Assembly (NCBI RefSeq): GCF_958979055.1
Contig: NC_084896.1
Location: 8,684,501 to 8,748,500, forward strand
Direction of reading: 5' to 3'
Origin: Alnus glutinosa
Taxonomy: Eukaryota; Streptophyta; Magnoliopsida; Fagales; Betulaceae
Length of the DNA: 64,000 nucleotides
This document shows positions 32,601 to 44,798 of the stretch, one piece after another; position 1 is the first letter of the stretch; every line of letters begins with the position of its first letter. The notes under the pieces were generated by a model. It was not told the origin of the DNA, did no database searches, and worked only from the letters and a program-made list of their open reading frames with translations. The position numbers and the translations under genes are program-made.

Positions 32601-35087
32601 TAGAATCAGGGGTCCAGTGCTTCCTCATTGTTGTGAGAAGCAGCCAGTGATTGTTGATCTCATGCCAGGAGCACCTTATAACAAGCAGTCTGCCAATTGT
32701 TGCAAGGGAGGTGTGCTAACATCCATGACACAAGATCATAGTATGTATGTTGCTGCTTTTCGGATGAATGTTAAGAAAGCTTCTGGTAACAATACATCAG
32801 ATGGCTTCATGCCAGTAAATTTCAATCTTGGTCTTCCCGGTTATACCTGCGGAGACCCATTTCAGGTCCCACCAAGCAAGTTCAAAGAGAATGGAAGCCG
32901 TCGATGGACACAAGCTCTTGGTAATTATTCATTGTTTCTAAATATTTTTCTTGTGCTAAGCCTTTTCATTGCCTTTGGTGAAAGTGAGAATTTTGATAAG
33001 TAGCAATGTACTTGGGATCTGTTGGTTGAAGTGATTTCCTGGTAGTTTCTTTCTTCATTCTCTTTTAGGTGTTTGAGATGGTAGCAGGAGGGACTGATTG
33101 CTGTTGATTGGATTCTGTATCTCTAAGAAAAATATTGGATTCTGAACCTTTCTGTAGTGTTGCAACCGGCAATCTTAAGTGGTTCATCTTTCCTAAAGGA
33201 TCTTTGGCTTGATATTGAATATGTAAATCTATACAGGCTGATGTTTGCTTAGTTATTCCTATGATGCATAACTTAGAATTACCTTCTGCTCAATTTGTAG
33301 CCCTATTATACATACATTCTTTATCACATAGTAAACCATAATAGTGGTACCTTGTCATCCAAAAGCAATATTTCATTTCCTATTCTTGTTTCTTTTTCTT
33401 CTTCCCAGTCAAAAAATATAGAATTCAGGTACATGTTGATTGAAGAATATCTAGTGTTCTTTTGTTGAGAAGTAAAATTTGAAATCGCTATTCTTACAGA
33501 ATAGATTGTATGGTTTAATGATTCTTTACTTCATTCATGACATATTTGAGCGGGTTTATTGCAGAGACTTGGAATGTAACCTGTATTTACTCCCAATTTC
33601 AAGCATCACCTGCGCCAAAATGTTGTGTTTCCTTGTCTGCATTCTACAATAGTACCATTGTTCCTTGCCCCCAGTGCAGCTGTAATTGCAACGAGCTGGA
33701 TGGAGCAAAATGTGTAAAGTAAACCCTCTTTGCTCTTTCTAATATTTCACATTGTGCTTGGAAACAACTTCTATTAAAGTTTCAAAAAAGAAAATGCAAT
33801 AAAATTATAGCTTTCTGATTTGAAGAAGGAGAAGCAATTCCAACAGTTTTTTTTTTCTTTCTCGTTTTTGAAGTTCTAGTAGTTCCCTTATCGATTTGTG
33901 TTATGGGCTTAATTTCTCAAGCATGTAACGGATAAATTTAGGGTAGTTCAAGAAACTTTAAAACCTTCCAAATCAACTAGTAGAGCTGAATTATATTATT
34001 CTTTGCTTATTTTCATTAATGAACTTATGGTGTCTTTAAATAGACATTTAAAATGCATAATAGGAGTAAAAGACTAACTAGAATAAGCCATTCTAATGCT
34101 AATAATCATAATCCTAATGTTATCAATAAAGATAACTTATTATCTCTAAGATATTTTAATCCTAAAATACCTCTACTCGATCCGTAACAATTTGGATCTG
34201 GAAGAAACTTCAGTGTTGCTTCCAAGCACCTCACTATTCCTGTGTCTTATATATTACTTCCTTTTCTGCCTCATTTTCAAGATATTTGTTCCATTCTGTC
34301 CTAAAAATTGCAGGTCTGCTGAAGCAGCTCCTATGTTGGAACTACCACATGCAAGTGAAGAAGAAGCACAACCTTTGGTGAGGTGTTCTCAGCACATGTG
34401 CCCTATACGGGTGCATTGGCATGTGAAAGAAAGTTACAGAGAATATTGGCGGGTCAAGATCACAATCACAAACCTAAATTTTGTCAAAAACTATTCCAAG
34501 TGGAACTTGGTGGTGCTTCACCCCAACTTCAGAAACGTCACTCAAGTTTTCAGTTTCAACTACCAGCCCCTAAGCCCTTATGGAAACATCGGTAAGTCAA
34601 ACCAAAGAATGTGTTATTTTAATTACTATATAGTTGTTGATGTTTGTGTCTTATTACATGAACTTAAATCAGTTTCCAGATAGTCAAGATCTACTTGTAC
34701 ATAAGAAATGAGATTTAATGAGACTGTTCTTCTGTTCTTCTTTTTCATATTTTTTTTTCTTTCTTTTCTTTCTTCTGTTACTAAGCTTTTCAATGCAATT
34801 TCTCAGATGATACAGGAATGTTTTGGGGGATTCCGTTCTACAACGACATGTTACTTCAATCGGGACCGAGCGGAAACGTACAAACCGAGATGCTACTGCA
34901 CAAAGATCCGGGTGTCTTCACTTTTAGAGAAGGATGGACTTTCCCAAGAAGAATTTCGTTTAATGGAGATGAATGTGTCATGCCCCCTCCAGATGAATAC
35001 CCTTGGCTCCCCAGCAGTGGTCATAGTGCCACAGTAAGGCCTTTGATAATTCTTTTCTTCTTGTTATTGCTTATAGCAGTACTTTGA
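29651..35087 (+). CDS. COBL6: COBRA-like GPI-anchored protein (COBL6 type)
   Basis: CDS join(29651..29708, 29827..29906, 32464..32920, 33565..33718, 34314..34591, 34807..35087), 435 residues; all junctions are GT-AG and in phase. A hydrophobic signal peptide (MGLVFIFIFFFVITTISPS) precedes YGYDPLDPHANITITWDL. The COBRA domain has HVERPGWKLSWTWKGDEAIW, CCKGGVLTSM, GLPGYTCGDP, the family CCVS motif (KCCVSLSAFYN), CSQHMCPIRVHWHVKESYRE, VTQVFSFNYQPLSPYG, DDTGMFWG and FNGDECVMPPPDEYPWLP. The end is a serine-containing spacer and a hydrophobic tail (LIILFFLLLLIAVL), the signal for a GPI anchor. Many N-glycosylation sites are present. COBRA-family proteins act at the outer plasma membrane in cellulose deposition. 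The wording is closest to COBL6, but the exact paralogue is uncertain. Intron 2 (2.56 kb) holds two MITEs. Confidence 0.93.
30914..31044. mobile_element. Foldback MITE in COBL intron 2 (ggatcctctcc family)
   Basis: The arms ggatcctctccatttcaa ... gttagtgtatttaggggggt and their inverted partner (acccctcctaaatacactaa ... cctctccatttcattt) pair over almost the whole element. Similar ends occur at 38485-38635. Confidence 0.7.
31206..31371. mobile_element. Foldback MITE in COBL intron 2 (acggtttaccgt family)
   Basis: The left arm gggaacggtttaccgtccc ... gtgtctctgatgt pairs with the right arm (acatcagagacac ... acggttgaccgtcgccc), making a near-continuous 165-bp hairpin. Confidence 0.75.
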
Positions 35088-35452
35088 ACAGAAAGTGTCT
35101 GCATTAGAGATTAGAACTCATGATTATAAATAGAGTAGTAATTTCTTGGTGTTGTATTTGCTCATAATTTGGAAACAAAGAATTGAGATCATGTAGACAA
35201 TTGTATAATTTATTATAAAAACAAGGAAAAGCTAAGCAAAAGTAAACAACAGTGAAAAGACAGAGACATTTGGGATGATATTGAAGACTAAATAATTGTG
35301 ATTTTATTAACAGAACAGATTCTGAGAATTAGTTTGTTATTATAAATGCAACTGGATTTCTGAATTCACCAACATCTGCTTGTCATTTTGAAACTCCATA
35401 AAATTTTCTGCATACACCCCACAAGGACAAAGAGAAAGAAAGAAAAAAACGA
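35088..35452. other. COBL 3' UTR and flank
   Basis: AT-rich, no ORF. The 3' UTR probably ends within the first few hundred bases. Confidence 0.4.
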
Positions 35453-35719
35453 AAGGGTTAAGGTTTGGCCCTTGGAGGTGACCGAAACCACCCCTGGCCA
35501 AATGGAGGTGGTTTAATTTTTTTCATTTTTTTAATGCATAGGACTCGTGTCAGCTTTTGAGAGGTGTTGACGTAGACTTTCGTTAATTTTTGAACGGAAG
35601 TTTGGACGGAGGTATCATCTCCGTCTTTAGTCATAAACAAGGTACTATCTACATACTAAATGAACCACATGGAGCAAAAAATAAAAGCGTTAAACCATAG
35701 GGTGCAAAAACATATTTAA
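35453..35719. mobile_element. Transposon-like segment with a short GC module
   Basis: The ends gggttaaggtttgg and the reverse complement of aacatatttaaccc share GGGTTAA. The left part has ggaggtgaccgaaaccacccc and tggaggtggt, a weak form of the GGTGG/CCACC hairpin module. The rest has the number-like phrases of Mutator-type MITEs (ggtactatctacatactaaa). No target duplication was found. Confidence 0.4.
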
Positions 35720-36844
35720 CCCTTATATATATAGAAAAACGTCAGTTTCTTAGGCCATACAAGTGTAGAATTTCATAACCAAACATTGTAGAATTAGGAT
35801 GCCTCTCACCAAACTCCCCCCCCACCCCTAAAAATTAAAAATTCCTCTAATTTTTTTTATGGGTCAGACCCTCCCCAAAATTAAATTTTTACCCTAAAAA
35901 ATCTTCTTTTTTTTTTTTTTTTTTTTTTGTTATTTTGTCCGCTCTCTTCTAAAATTCTGGTTCCACCCTCGACTATCGTAGGGTTATGCATATTATATAC
36001 ATACCCAGTAACAATGTTGTGAGAACTACTTTCAAACATTACACAATACATCAATTATAATTCATATTCAAACATCTTGTTAACCTTAAATTAAGTTAGC
36101 TTATACATAGCACAAACTAAACTAAAGTTGAATATATTATTTAAAGAAATTATATCTAACGCCCTCATGCTTTAGCTCATTTCGATTTTAAGACATGAGT
36201 TTTCAAGTTTTTTTTTTTTTTTTACCTAAACTTTGAACTAATTCTAATCCAAGACCTCTTTCCATTTTTTTTCGTTAATTAATAATAAAAATTTAACACG
36301 AAACTATAATTATTCCCTTAAAAAACAAACTGAGTATGATCGTTTGGTTGGAAAAGGCAATGAGATTTAAAAAAATAAAAATTGTAAAAGAAAAAAACAA
36401 TGGCCCTAAGTTGAAAAATAAATAAATAAATAAATAAAATCAGCTTTAAAGTATAATTGTAATTTTTCCTTATTTATGTTATTATTTGATAGAAAAATGG
36501 TTGAAGGCTTTGGATCGGAACTAGCCCAAAACTTGGGTCTTAAAAGCAAAAAAAATTAAAAATTCGTATCTTAAAATTGAATTGAAGCAAAGAATGAGGA
36601 TGTTAGATATAATTTCCCTATTATGTGTCTATAATAGTATTTTGAACAATACTTTCAAACGTTTAACACATTTATTATAAAACAGGGTTTAAATACTTGC
36701 TAATTTACTAGGTTGAGTTATTTTTTTTTTAAATAATAATAATAATAAAAAATAAAAATAAAAATCTGAGTACAAGGAAAATCCAAGAGCAAAAATTGGT
36801 TTCCTAGTGTTACCTAAACCTAATTCTTTCAATGCTGAAAGGAA
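35720..36844. other. AT-rich intergenic DNA
   Basis: Low-complexity sequence with long T runs (about 35906-35928, 36207-36223) and A/T-rich repeats. A transposon-end-like phrase cttctaaaattctggttccaccctcgac is at about 35946-35973. No gene. Confidence 0.45.
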
Positions 36845-36857
36845 ATTGGAAAAGAAC

Positions 36858-37051
36858 CTAAAAATAGCTCCGATCCAAAGGGATCTTGGCCTACGAAGCC
36901 ATCAAGTTTGTGCTGCTGCAAAGGTCGGGATTCACAGTAGCAGAGAAGAACTTGACTGCCGCTGCAAATGTTGTAGCATTGGCGCTAGAGGAGTATGGAT
37001 CTCTTAAGGAGATATCCTCTTTTGTTTTGTCGGTCAATTTTAGGAGAGGAT
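36858..37051 (+). pseudogene. Orphan coding-like stretch, unidentified
   Basis: After a TAG, the frame through ggg-atc-ttg-gcc-tac stays open to a TGA near 37051. It reads GILAYEAIKFVLLQRSGFTV, then AEKNLTAAANVVALALEEYG and SLKEISSFVLSV. Base use is more even than in the surroundings, and the peptide would be helical. There is no ATG at its start, and AG acceptors are available, so it could be an exon or a captured fragment. I do not recognise the family. Confidence 0.28.
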
Positions 37052-38140
37052 GATGCTGATGGATGACTAGAGAGAGAGAGAGAGAAGCATGTTAGCCTAG
37101 AGCTAATTTACTAAGTTGAGTTACTTAACACAAAAGAAAGTTTAAAATCTTGTATAAACCAAAATTGTATTCTAACCTGAGAGATGATGTTAAAATCTTT
37201 TATGGCTATTATTGATACAGTATTTTAGACAGTAGAGTCGTCGATAGAGCTCTTCATACAAAATTAGGGAGGAGTCGTCAGAAAGCCTTCAGTCTTGAAG
37301 GACGAGGAGCACTCTGACGCCCAAGTCAATAAAAACTCTGTAAGAAAACTGAATAGACATGGGAGATGAGAGAATAGAGTTTATGTGAGCATATCCCTTA
37401 CTTAGGGGTGTGTACCCCTTTTTATGGGAGGCGTTTTGCCCAATATGGTAGCACTCATACCGGTTAGGTGTAGGTCGCAATTTATCATATTAATTGTATT
37501 AATGGCTATTTGGAAAGATCCTTAACTTATTTTCCTTAGAAAAAAGGGTTGAATGGCCATTCACTGGTTAACATGTTCAAAAACCAAGTTATGAAAATGG
37601 AAAGGGAATTGTACTACAAGAGCAATTTGCACAAACCGAATTGAAGTATCACCCATTTCAGCATTCTCTAGTCCCCTATGTTTTCCAACAACTTCGAAAA
37701 TGTTTCTCATTTTTTTTATATTCGGATTTTCTATACTTAGGATGTCTAAATTACTAATAATTCGGATAATCCCATAAAGATGAGAGCTGCAAGATCCATT
37801 TGCTCCCGACTTACGTCGGGCCACCTGAATCTATCCAAAGTAAGTGGACCATATAATCTTTCACTCTAAAGAAGTGTCCAAATTACTGCAATTCAAACAC
37901 ATAAGTGCAAAAAAAATCCTCATCCAATATTTCTAGCAGTAATTATTTTGAAGATTAAGATAGTAGAAAAATACTTGCACGAAAGGAAAGAGAATGTTGA
38001 AGGGAGTCAGTTGTGGTTGTCCTTAATGGAATCACACTACGAATTAAAACCAATCACAACTATCAAAAAAGAGTAGAAAAAAAGTGGTGCTCAAGGCCTG
38101 AAGCCACAAGTAGCTATTTTTTAACCCATTAAAGAAATTG
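37052..38140. other. Intergenic DNA with LTR-like sequence
   Basis: A short (GA)n lies at 37070-37085. From about 37200 to 37860 the minus strand looks LTR-like (regulatory-type low-coding sequence, TATA-like motifs), but no borders or partner were found. No gene. Confidence 0.35.
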
Positions 38141-38283
38141 AGACCATTACAATTAGGTTGTCTAAATTTTAAGAGAGAGACATTAGGATTCACTTATGCT
38201 CTATTACAGTCTAAATTTCAATAAAATTCAGTTTTACGCCGTCTAAATTTCGCTAAAATTTAGTCATCCTAATTGTAATGGAT
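38141..38283. mobile_element. MITE with ~35-bp inverted ends
   Basis: gaccattacaattaggttgt (left) and its inverted partner within gtcatcctaattgtaatgga (right) bound a 143-bp AT-rich insert, followed by the tctaaattt phrase on both arms. Confidence 0.6.
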
Positions 38284-38484
38284 CCTCGGCCCCAATGACG
38301 CTTTTTTTTTTTTTTGCCTTTGGAGGTTTGGCAGTACATTAATAGAACATTGTGTTATTTTATTTATCGCATTGAGAAAGTGAAAGAACATTTTATAAAA
38401 AAATAAAATAAATAAAATAAAATATTTTGACAACTTCGGTTCTTATTAGAGAAAATTTTGTTGAAGGCTGTGAAACTTGCATTC

Positions 38485-38635
38485 GGATCCTCTCCGGTTC
38501 AAGTGAACTGGAGAGGAGCCGGTTAGGCTAAATGGAAGGGTAAATTGTCCCCAAAAAAAAAAATGAAATGACAATCTTACCCTACTGTTTCAACGAATTG
38601 GCTCCTCTCAAGTTCAAGTGAACTGAAGATGATCC
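38485..38635. mobile_element. Foldback MITE (ggatcctctcc family)
   Basis: The left arm ggatcctctccggttcaagt ... gagccgg and the right arm (ggctcctctcaagttcaagt ... gatgatcc) are inverted copies. Each arm also contains a small palindrome around ttcaagtgaa. Confidence 0.65.
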
Positions 38636-39619
38636 TTGTCCGTGCAACTTAGTTGACTTTACTTTTCTTTCTCTTCAAGGACCATTTCCAACATATTTCA
38701 ATTGACTTATGACGTATTAGGAAGTAGAGAGTGCTCGAAAATGAATTAGAATCCTCTCAAATTTTTTAAACATTTGAGATTCTCAAATTGTTAAATCCTA
38801 ACCATTGGAGTTAATGTCAGAAGTATCCTGATCCAACCTTGAAAATCACCTCCATTGGAGTTAATGTCAGAAGTTTTCTGACTGTTCAAACTCCAACATA
38901 TCTGAAAGGCAAAATAGTCGACTCCAACTCTGACGGAGTCGGTGCCTAGCCCTAATCTTGCTGGATATCACAAAGATCCTCTTATTGGTATTTCTTAACC
39001 ACCAACGCCCTTAACCTTAAATCATTCAACCTAGGATGTGGAAAAGAAAAAGAAAAGGTAGACAACCTGCCAAAACAACATTCAACTAAATCAATTTTCT
39101 CACCATACTGGAACAAAACCCAAAAACAACCATGGATTTCATTAAAAGCATTTTACAAGTAAACATTTTCCTACCATAATGAGTTACAAGTAATGAACAT
39201 CCAAACAGCCCTAAAGATGTTTTGCACTAGGTTGAATTCCACAACAGTTCAATGGGCAAAAAATGGAGCATACAACTTTCATGGATTGATTATTTTTCTG
39301 CAGCATACAGGACAGGACAGGACAGACTGATACCTCGAATCTGTTTTTGAGTTACCACCTCCGGTAAGTCACCTGCTAGAAATAGAATAATTTTCCAGCG
39401 ACGACTACCAGGTGCACATGAAGATATTAACTTAATAAACAGAAAAGGGAATGAAACAGCTAAAAATAAAAATGCACAAAGCTGGCAAGAGAGAGCACCA
39501 AGACCGGAAGTGCTCGGCTTTATCGCGTACAGGAGAAAAAACAATTTTGGTTACAGACATGGCAGTTCCAATTGAAGAAATGAAGGCGCAGAAAACACAG
39601 CTCTGAACAGATCACAGAC
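38636..39619. other. Intergenic DNA and 3' flank of the bZIP gene
   Basis: The 22-bp phrase ccattggagttaatgtcaga recurs at about 38813 and 38851. The part near 39290-39619 is probably the 3' UTR of the bZIP gene. Confidence 0.4.
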
Positions 39620-42600
39620 CTAAATGCGTAGCGGACCAGTCACTGGGTCACGGCCTGAATTGGCATCCTTGTGTTTCAAAGAGAGGTTAGCAAATTGGGA
39701 ATCTAGGTCTCTGCTGTTAGTGCGTCGATGGCTAGAGGATGGCTGCTGTTGCTGCTGCTGCTGCTGTTGCTGAAACACGGCTCGTAGCCTCCCTATCTCC
39801 CTCTCCAATACTTCATGCTCCACTGAACATGACCTACCATATTTTAGTCTCTTTCCATAATATAATGGAATGTATATTATGTATTTAACTATTTGCTGTC
39901 CACAACATGACATATCAGTGGTATCATTCTGGATTTATTTTGGTCTTTCTAATCTTTCAACTGCCTTCTAATGTTAATCAATACCCTGCTGGTGTGCTAG
40001 TACAAAATTTACACTGAAAATGTAAGAATCATCCAATGCATCCATAAGGAGACCTATGCTCCAGAGGACTGCTTGTTTTGTGGAAAATGTCAGTACAAAA
40101 TGTACAAAATTTTGCTGTCCATGACATGGCAGATCATGCTTGTTTTGTGGTTTATTTTGAAAAGTGTGTTAGTGGTGAGGGTCACCTTTGAAAATCCATT
40201 TGGTAACTATTGTCTGAAAAATACTTTTCAGTGTTTGAAAAGTGAAAAGAGTCTTCAAAAGTTTCGCCAAACGGGCACTAAAAGGGCACAACACTAGTAC
40301 AGAGGAAGAATACAAGCAAAAGCACTAAAGAAAGAAATGAGAAGAAGAAAGCACAAAAATGGGAAATAATTTCAAGTAATTGAAACTGATACAAGTATCC
40401 AAGCGACAAATTAGGCAGATAAAATGACGGAACATCAAGACCTTAATTACTCAAGGACAAAAGCTTACAGTATTTGATAAGCTGCTCCTGAGCTAAACTT
40501 TCTAAACGTTGCTTAAGGGCTTTGTTTTCCATGCTGAGAATAAGATTCTGCTGGTTGAGAAATTCAAGTTCAGCTGAAACTTCAGACCCTTCTACCTGTG
40601 AAGTAACACAAATAATATTCAGCATAAAATCCACTTATCTAACACCAAATCAATCTTATTAAGCATTACAAGCTCAGCTAATACTTGCCTGTAAAACTTG
40701 TACACTCCTTTCTAACTCAGCTATATATTGAAGCTTCCGAACCCGTGAACGTTGAGCAAATTGCCTGCACCAAATAGCATTTCACATTTAATGATATAAA
40801 ACCCTTCCAGAATACAGCAACCTTTCCTTTCTCTTTTGCATGTTTTTTTTAAAAGATCCTTAAAATTACCAATTGGGCACAAATCAAAGCCATGATAACC
40901 AATTAGATTGGTTATTAACAAAAGAAACATCAGGTAATAGCCTGAAACCTCAAACAAAAATTAGTTGCATATCCCAAATTAAGAAAAGTTGCCATGCAGG
41001 AACTATGAATATGAATACCAAGCACCACCAAGGTATTGGAGTATGGTCCAATCAATGCTCCCAGTAGTAGAAACACTATGTGGGTGTATGGATACAGAAT
41101 TTCAACCAACAAAATTGTCATATCTCCCCTTTTTTCTACTAAGATATAATTTTTTTTTCTAATAAGATACAAAATTTTTTAAGAATAAGTGCACAAGGCG
41201 AATGTACTACATCCTCTCAGATTACAGCCGAAAAGAGCAATAAAATCTAAGAATTGCAACGTGTACTGCCCAAAGCGTGCCGCCAGTCAAATAACAAGGA
41301 AAGAAAAACATTTCAAGTTCTCGGTCAGCTCCGCATCTTTAAATAATGGTTATTCTTCTGTTGCCAAGTTGTCCGCATATATATTACCCAATCCAGCCCA
41401 GGTAGAGACAAAGCTAATGCCCTAAGTCTCTTAAAGTGTACTATGGGTTGCACCCCTTTGCATCTCTTGAATATACTTTACTTATCAAAAAAAAAAAGTC
41501 TCTTAAAATGTAATAGAAGAGATTGTCTACTGTCTCACCACAATCCTTCCAAATGCAACATTTGTCCACATTGACTTTTCCCTCTTTTTTTTTTTTTTAT
41601 TCAAAGTTGTCAATTGTAATAATCTTGCCTGAAATCAGCTGTCCATCCAAAACAAGCTATTTTCATGGTACCTTTGCACACAAGATATTCTTCTGTAGAA
41701 TTCAACCATCAAAAACCTTCTAAGAGCCTCACAGAATGAACTACCCTCAAACCTTCCTTTCTTAGAAAGTGTCCAACACTTCCTCACTTCCACATGATGG
41801 AAGGCTAGAGTACAATAAATCTAAAAAGCATCAATTGACTTTGGCTCCCAATCTTGCAAAGGCCCCATGAATCCAATATCCCACTATCAAGTTCCTTCAT
41901 AGACATCCCCAAATGCGATGTGACTGACTCCAAAAAATAATCCTTTGATGCCTCATACACCAAATATCATACCAGTACCAAACATTACAACCATCCCTAA
42001 TCTTAAACAAACCTATAGAGAGAAAGATTCTCACACATCCTGAATGCTCCACAAATTCAGCCCATGGGGTCCTTTCACCTCTTCTAAAGTCCGCTTAATC
42101 TAGGCTTCTCCATATCTCACCAATAATAAAAAAACAACCTACAAAAATGATTGTGTCCCTCCCTGAACGACCATATCCATTTCCCCAGCAACTCTTGATT
42201 AAAAACCACCATAATCTCTTGTTGGACCCTTTTCCATCTCATTTCTTCTTGGTTTGATGAACCCAACTCAGTTTCACTGAGTTTTCCATTTTAGCTTTAA
42301 AAAATGAAACATAGAACTGCAAAATTTTCAGCATTTCAGAAAAAAATTGTTAACACTTTTTTTATGTATCTTGACCTTTTTAGCTTTGTTTTTTCATACC
42401 AAGTATCTTTAGACGGTGGCTGTCTTGTCCCCACTGTCACTTCATTATGTCAATTTCGTTCATTTTTTTTCTTTCTAGTTAGGTGATTCCTTTTGTATAC
42501 TTTTAGTGTACTTAGGGGCGCCTTACGCTATCAATAAGACTTGATTTACTGATCAAAAAACATGTATCTTGACCTTTTTTCCTGTAAAAATATACAATCC

Positions 42601-44277
42601 AGTTCTAGTGCTTAGACAATTTCTATTATGATCATACTTAATACATGTATTAGCTATTTGTATCACTCAAGCACTATTCTATTGTTTGGAAAAAGATTTC
42701 TGGCAGTTTCAATATCCGACTACTTTAGGCATTGCTGTACTGGTGCTTCCATACCTTATGGTGTCCAAGTTCTGTAGCAGTATCTATTCTAAAAGGGTAT
42801 AGAGTCATAGACTCAGAGAAACATTAACCTTCTGGTTTGTGAAGAAAACAAGGGCAGGAAGAAAATTTGCACACTGTATCTATCGAGGAGGGTAATCCAG
42901 ATCTTTTATTCACCTCCAATTAGAAAAAATGCTTTGGTCATCCATTATTTTCAAACTAATAAATTATAGTGATGTAAGTCTCTCCTCAGTCCTCACAAGT
43001 TGTTTCTGATGATTACTCCCAGAACCTGAACAAGCTAAGATACGAAAGAGAAAAGGGGTTGTCCTAGTCCAGCTCGCTTTACTTTTTTTCCATAGCTAGC
43101 AAAGTAGAAAGAAAACAGCTAAGCTACCTAAAATAATATGAACACAAAACAAAAGCTAGCAGAATTTTTCTGGAAGTAATAAATTATTTACACCTTTCAT
43201 CCATCGTAGACAACACAGACAACACAAATATATAAAAATTTTCCACAATATAAGCAACATTTAAATTAAAATTCTGAACATCATTAGCTACATTCCAGAT
43301 GCAGTTAATACAATACAACAAGCTTTCAAGAATAATAATTTTTTTTATAAGTTAAGAATAATAATTTTTAAAATTAAAAGATTAAAGTATGATACATTGC
43401 TTGACATTTCTATTATTCAAAGAAAAATATATGCAACAACAGAAAAAGAGCAGCTAGGGCCAACGCGACTATCAGTGTCAGTTCTATATATTAACAGTAA
43501 GTATCAAGTAATTCAAATATTTCTTTAGATATAAAGATCTACAAAATTGGCTACATACTGTTTAGCCCGTTTTGTATCCGTCTCAGAAGCAGAAGGCTTA
43601 GCATGAGAACCATCCCTTCTTTCAGAAGAAGCTTTGGGATCTTGTGGACTGGATTCAACTTGATCCTGCTTTTCTCTTGCTGTAGATGGAAACCCATCAG
43701 TTTCTTGTGGTGAACATGATGATCCTGAACTCTGAGGAACAGCAGTATCCCTGACAGGACGGCTGCTTGGGTTAGTCACAGCATTTTTCAAAAATGATTC
43801 CCATGCCATATTCTTCGGCTTTGCCAAGTTGGCGTCTGCATAGAATGAAGTGTTCTGCACATCTTTGTGATGATCAAAGTCTTGAGATCCCCAAGAAGAT
43901 GCAGAAATCAAAGTTTTACTTATGTACTCATCCTGAGATGAGTAATCTAAGTTAGAAGCATTTGCTACATCTATATAAGCAAAGGAATCACTCGATGAGC
44001 GCCTATGACCTCCTCTGCGTACAGGTGTTTCAGGTTCGTTAAGGAGATCATCAAGCCAAGAAGGTTGCTCCTCTATGAGAAAGCTCTCGGAGGAAGTTCG
44101 TTGGTGGTGTGCATTTCCCGCTCTAGGCTTCTGAACAACTTTTGATCCATTTGCAGGATTTGGGACAAAATCGGCATACGATGGGGAAACACTAGGAAAT
44201 GGACTTTTAGGAGGAAGAGCATGCTTTCCGTAGCACATCCAACTTTTCATGTTTGATGACCCCTTGGAATTTGCCAT
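39620..44277 (-). CDS. bZIP-like protein of the At4g06598 type
   Basis: CDS complement(join(39620..39822, 40469..40595, 40689..40764, 43559..44277)), 374 residues. The N-terminal region has MANSKGSSNMKSWMCYGKHA, HHQRTSSESFLIEEQPSWLD, DLLNEPETPVRRGGHRRSSS and DSFAYIDV, a layout shared with group-E/VIP1-like plant bZIPs. The bZIP spans exons 1-3: DTKRAKQ/QFAQRSRVRKLQYIAE then LERSVQVLQ/VEGSEVSAELEFLNQQN, with leucines and other hydrophobics at heptad positions. The basic region has AKQQFAQRSRVRK where canonical relatives have ANRQSAQRSRVRK, so the invariant Asn is Lys. The C-terminus has a polyglutamine run and SHRRTNSRDLDSQF ... DPVTGPLRI. Intron 2 is GC-AG (donor GCAAGT). The start is the first ATG after a likely 5'-UTR intron. 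Nuclear; DNA binding is uncertain because of the basic region. Confidence 0.92.
39742..39772 (-). repeat. Glutamine-coding CAG/CAA repeat
   Basis: ctgctgttgctgctgctgct on the plus strand encodes ten glutamines near the C-terminus of the bZIP-like protein. It is likely to vary in length between individuals. Confidence 0.85.
41441..41495 (+). mobile_element. Very short non-LTR retroposon tail
   Basis: A 55-bp insert ending in an A-run (ttatcaaaaaaaa) is flanked by aagtctcttaaagtgta (41424-41440) and aagtctcttaaaatgta (41496-41512), a 17-bp target duplication with one mismatch. The wording (gggttgcacccctttgca) is that of plant LINE 3' ends. It lies in intron 1 of the bZIP gene. Confidence 0.75.
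42382..42561 (+). mobile_element. 5'-truncated LINE, 18-bp target duplication
   Basis: A 180-bp insert ends gatttactgatcaaaaaac and carries the LINE 3' phrase tagtgtacttaggggcgcct. It is flanked by identical atgtatcttgaccttttt at 42364-42381 and 42562-42579. It lies in intron 1 of the antisense bZIP gene, opposite in orientation to the gene. Confidence 0.85.
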
Positions 44278-44798
44278 AGCCTAAGCACAACCAATCCCTA
44301 TCAAATAATATGTCATTTCATCAAATAATATGCCATGAAATGACATAAAATAAGGATAAAATATAACAGCTAAAAAATAATCAGTAAACCATTTGGCAAT
44401 TAGGATCTTCAGCCAACAATGAGAATTAGAACAACTAAAAGGTCCAATTCTCTATTTGGCAGACAAGAAAGCTAGGGAATGCCGAACACTATATCCTTTA
44501 GCTAAACAAATTAATTGAGCCAGGCTCAGTTAAGTTAAGGTTTTTGCTTTCTTTCTCAGTTCCCAAACAATCAAGAATCCAAGATTCAAAATTTTCATTT
44601 TTTTTCAAACAGAACAGATATAAAAATACATAAAATCATAAATCATACAGCTCCAAAACAGTAAATTAGTGATTCAACGAAACGAAATGTCACAATGTAT
44701 GAGATTAGAAACGAATTGTAAATGGAAATGAGAACAGATTCAATTTTCGGAAGCAAAAACCGAATGCGTTTCTGTTTTTCAACAAACAAAAAGCATAC

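Noticed and set aside
34192..34313. Upstream extension of the ORF covering COBL exon 5
   Set aside because: It is intron sequence; exon 5 starts after the CAG at 34311-34313, and the extension has no COBRA similarity.
43525..43558. Continuation of the bZIP N-terminal ORF (YVANFVDLYI)
   Set aside because: It reads into intron 1; the GT donor at 43558-43557 leads to the bZIP exon at 40764.
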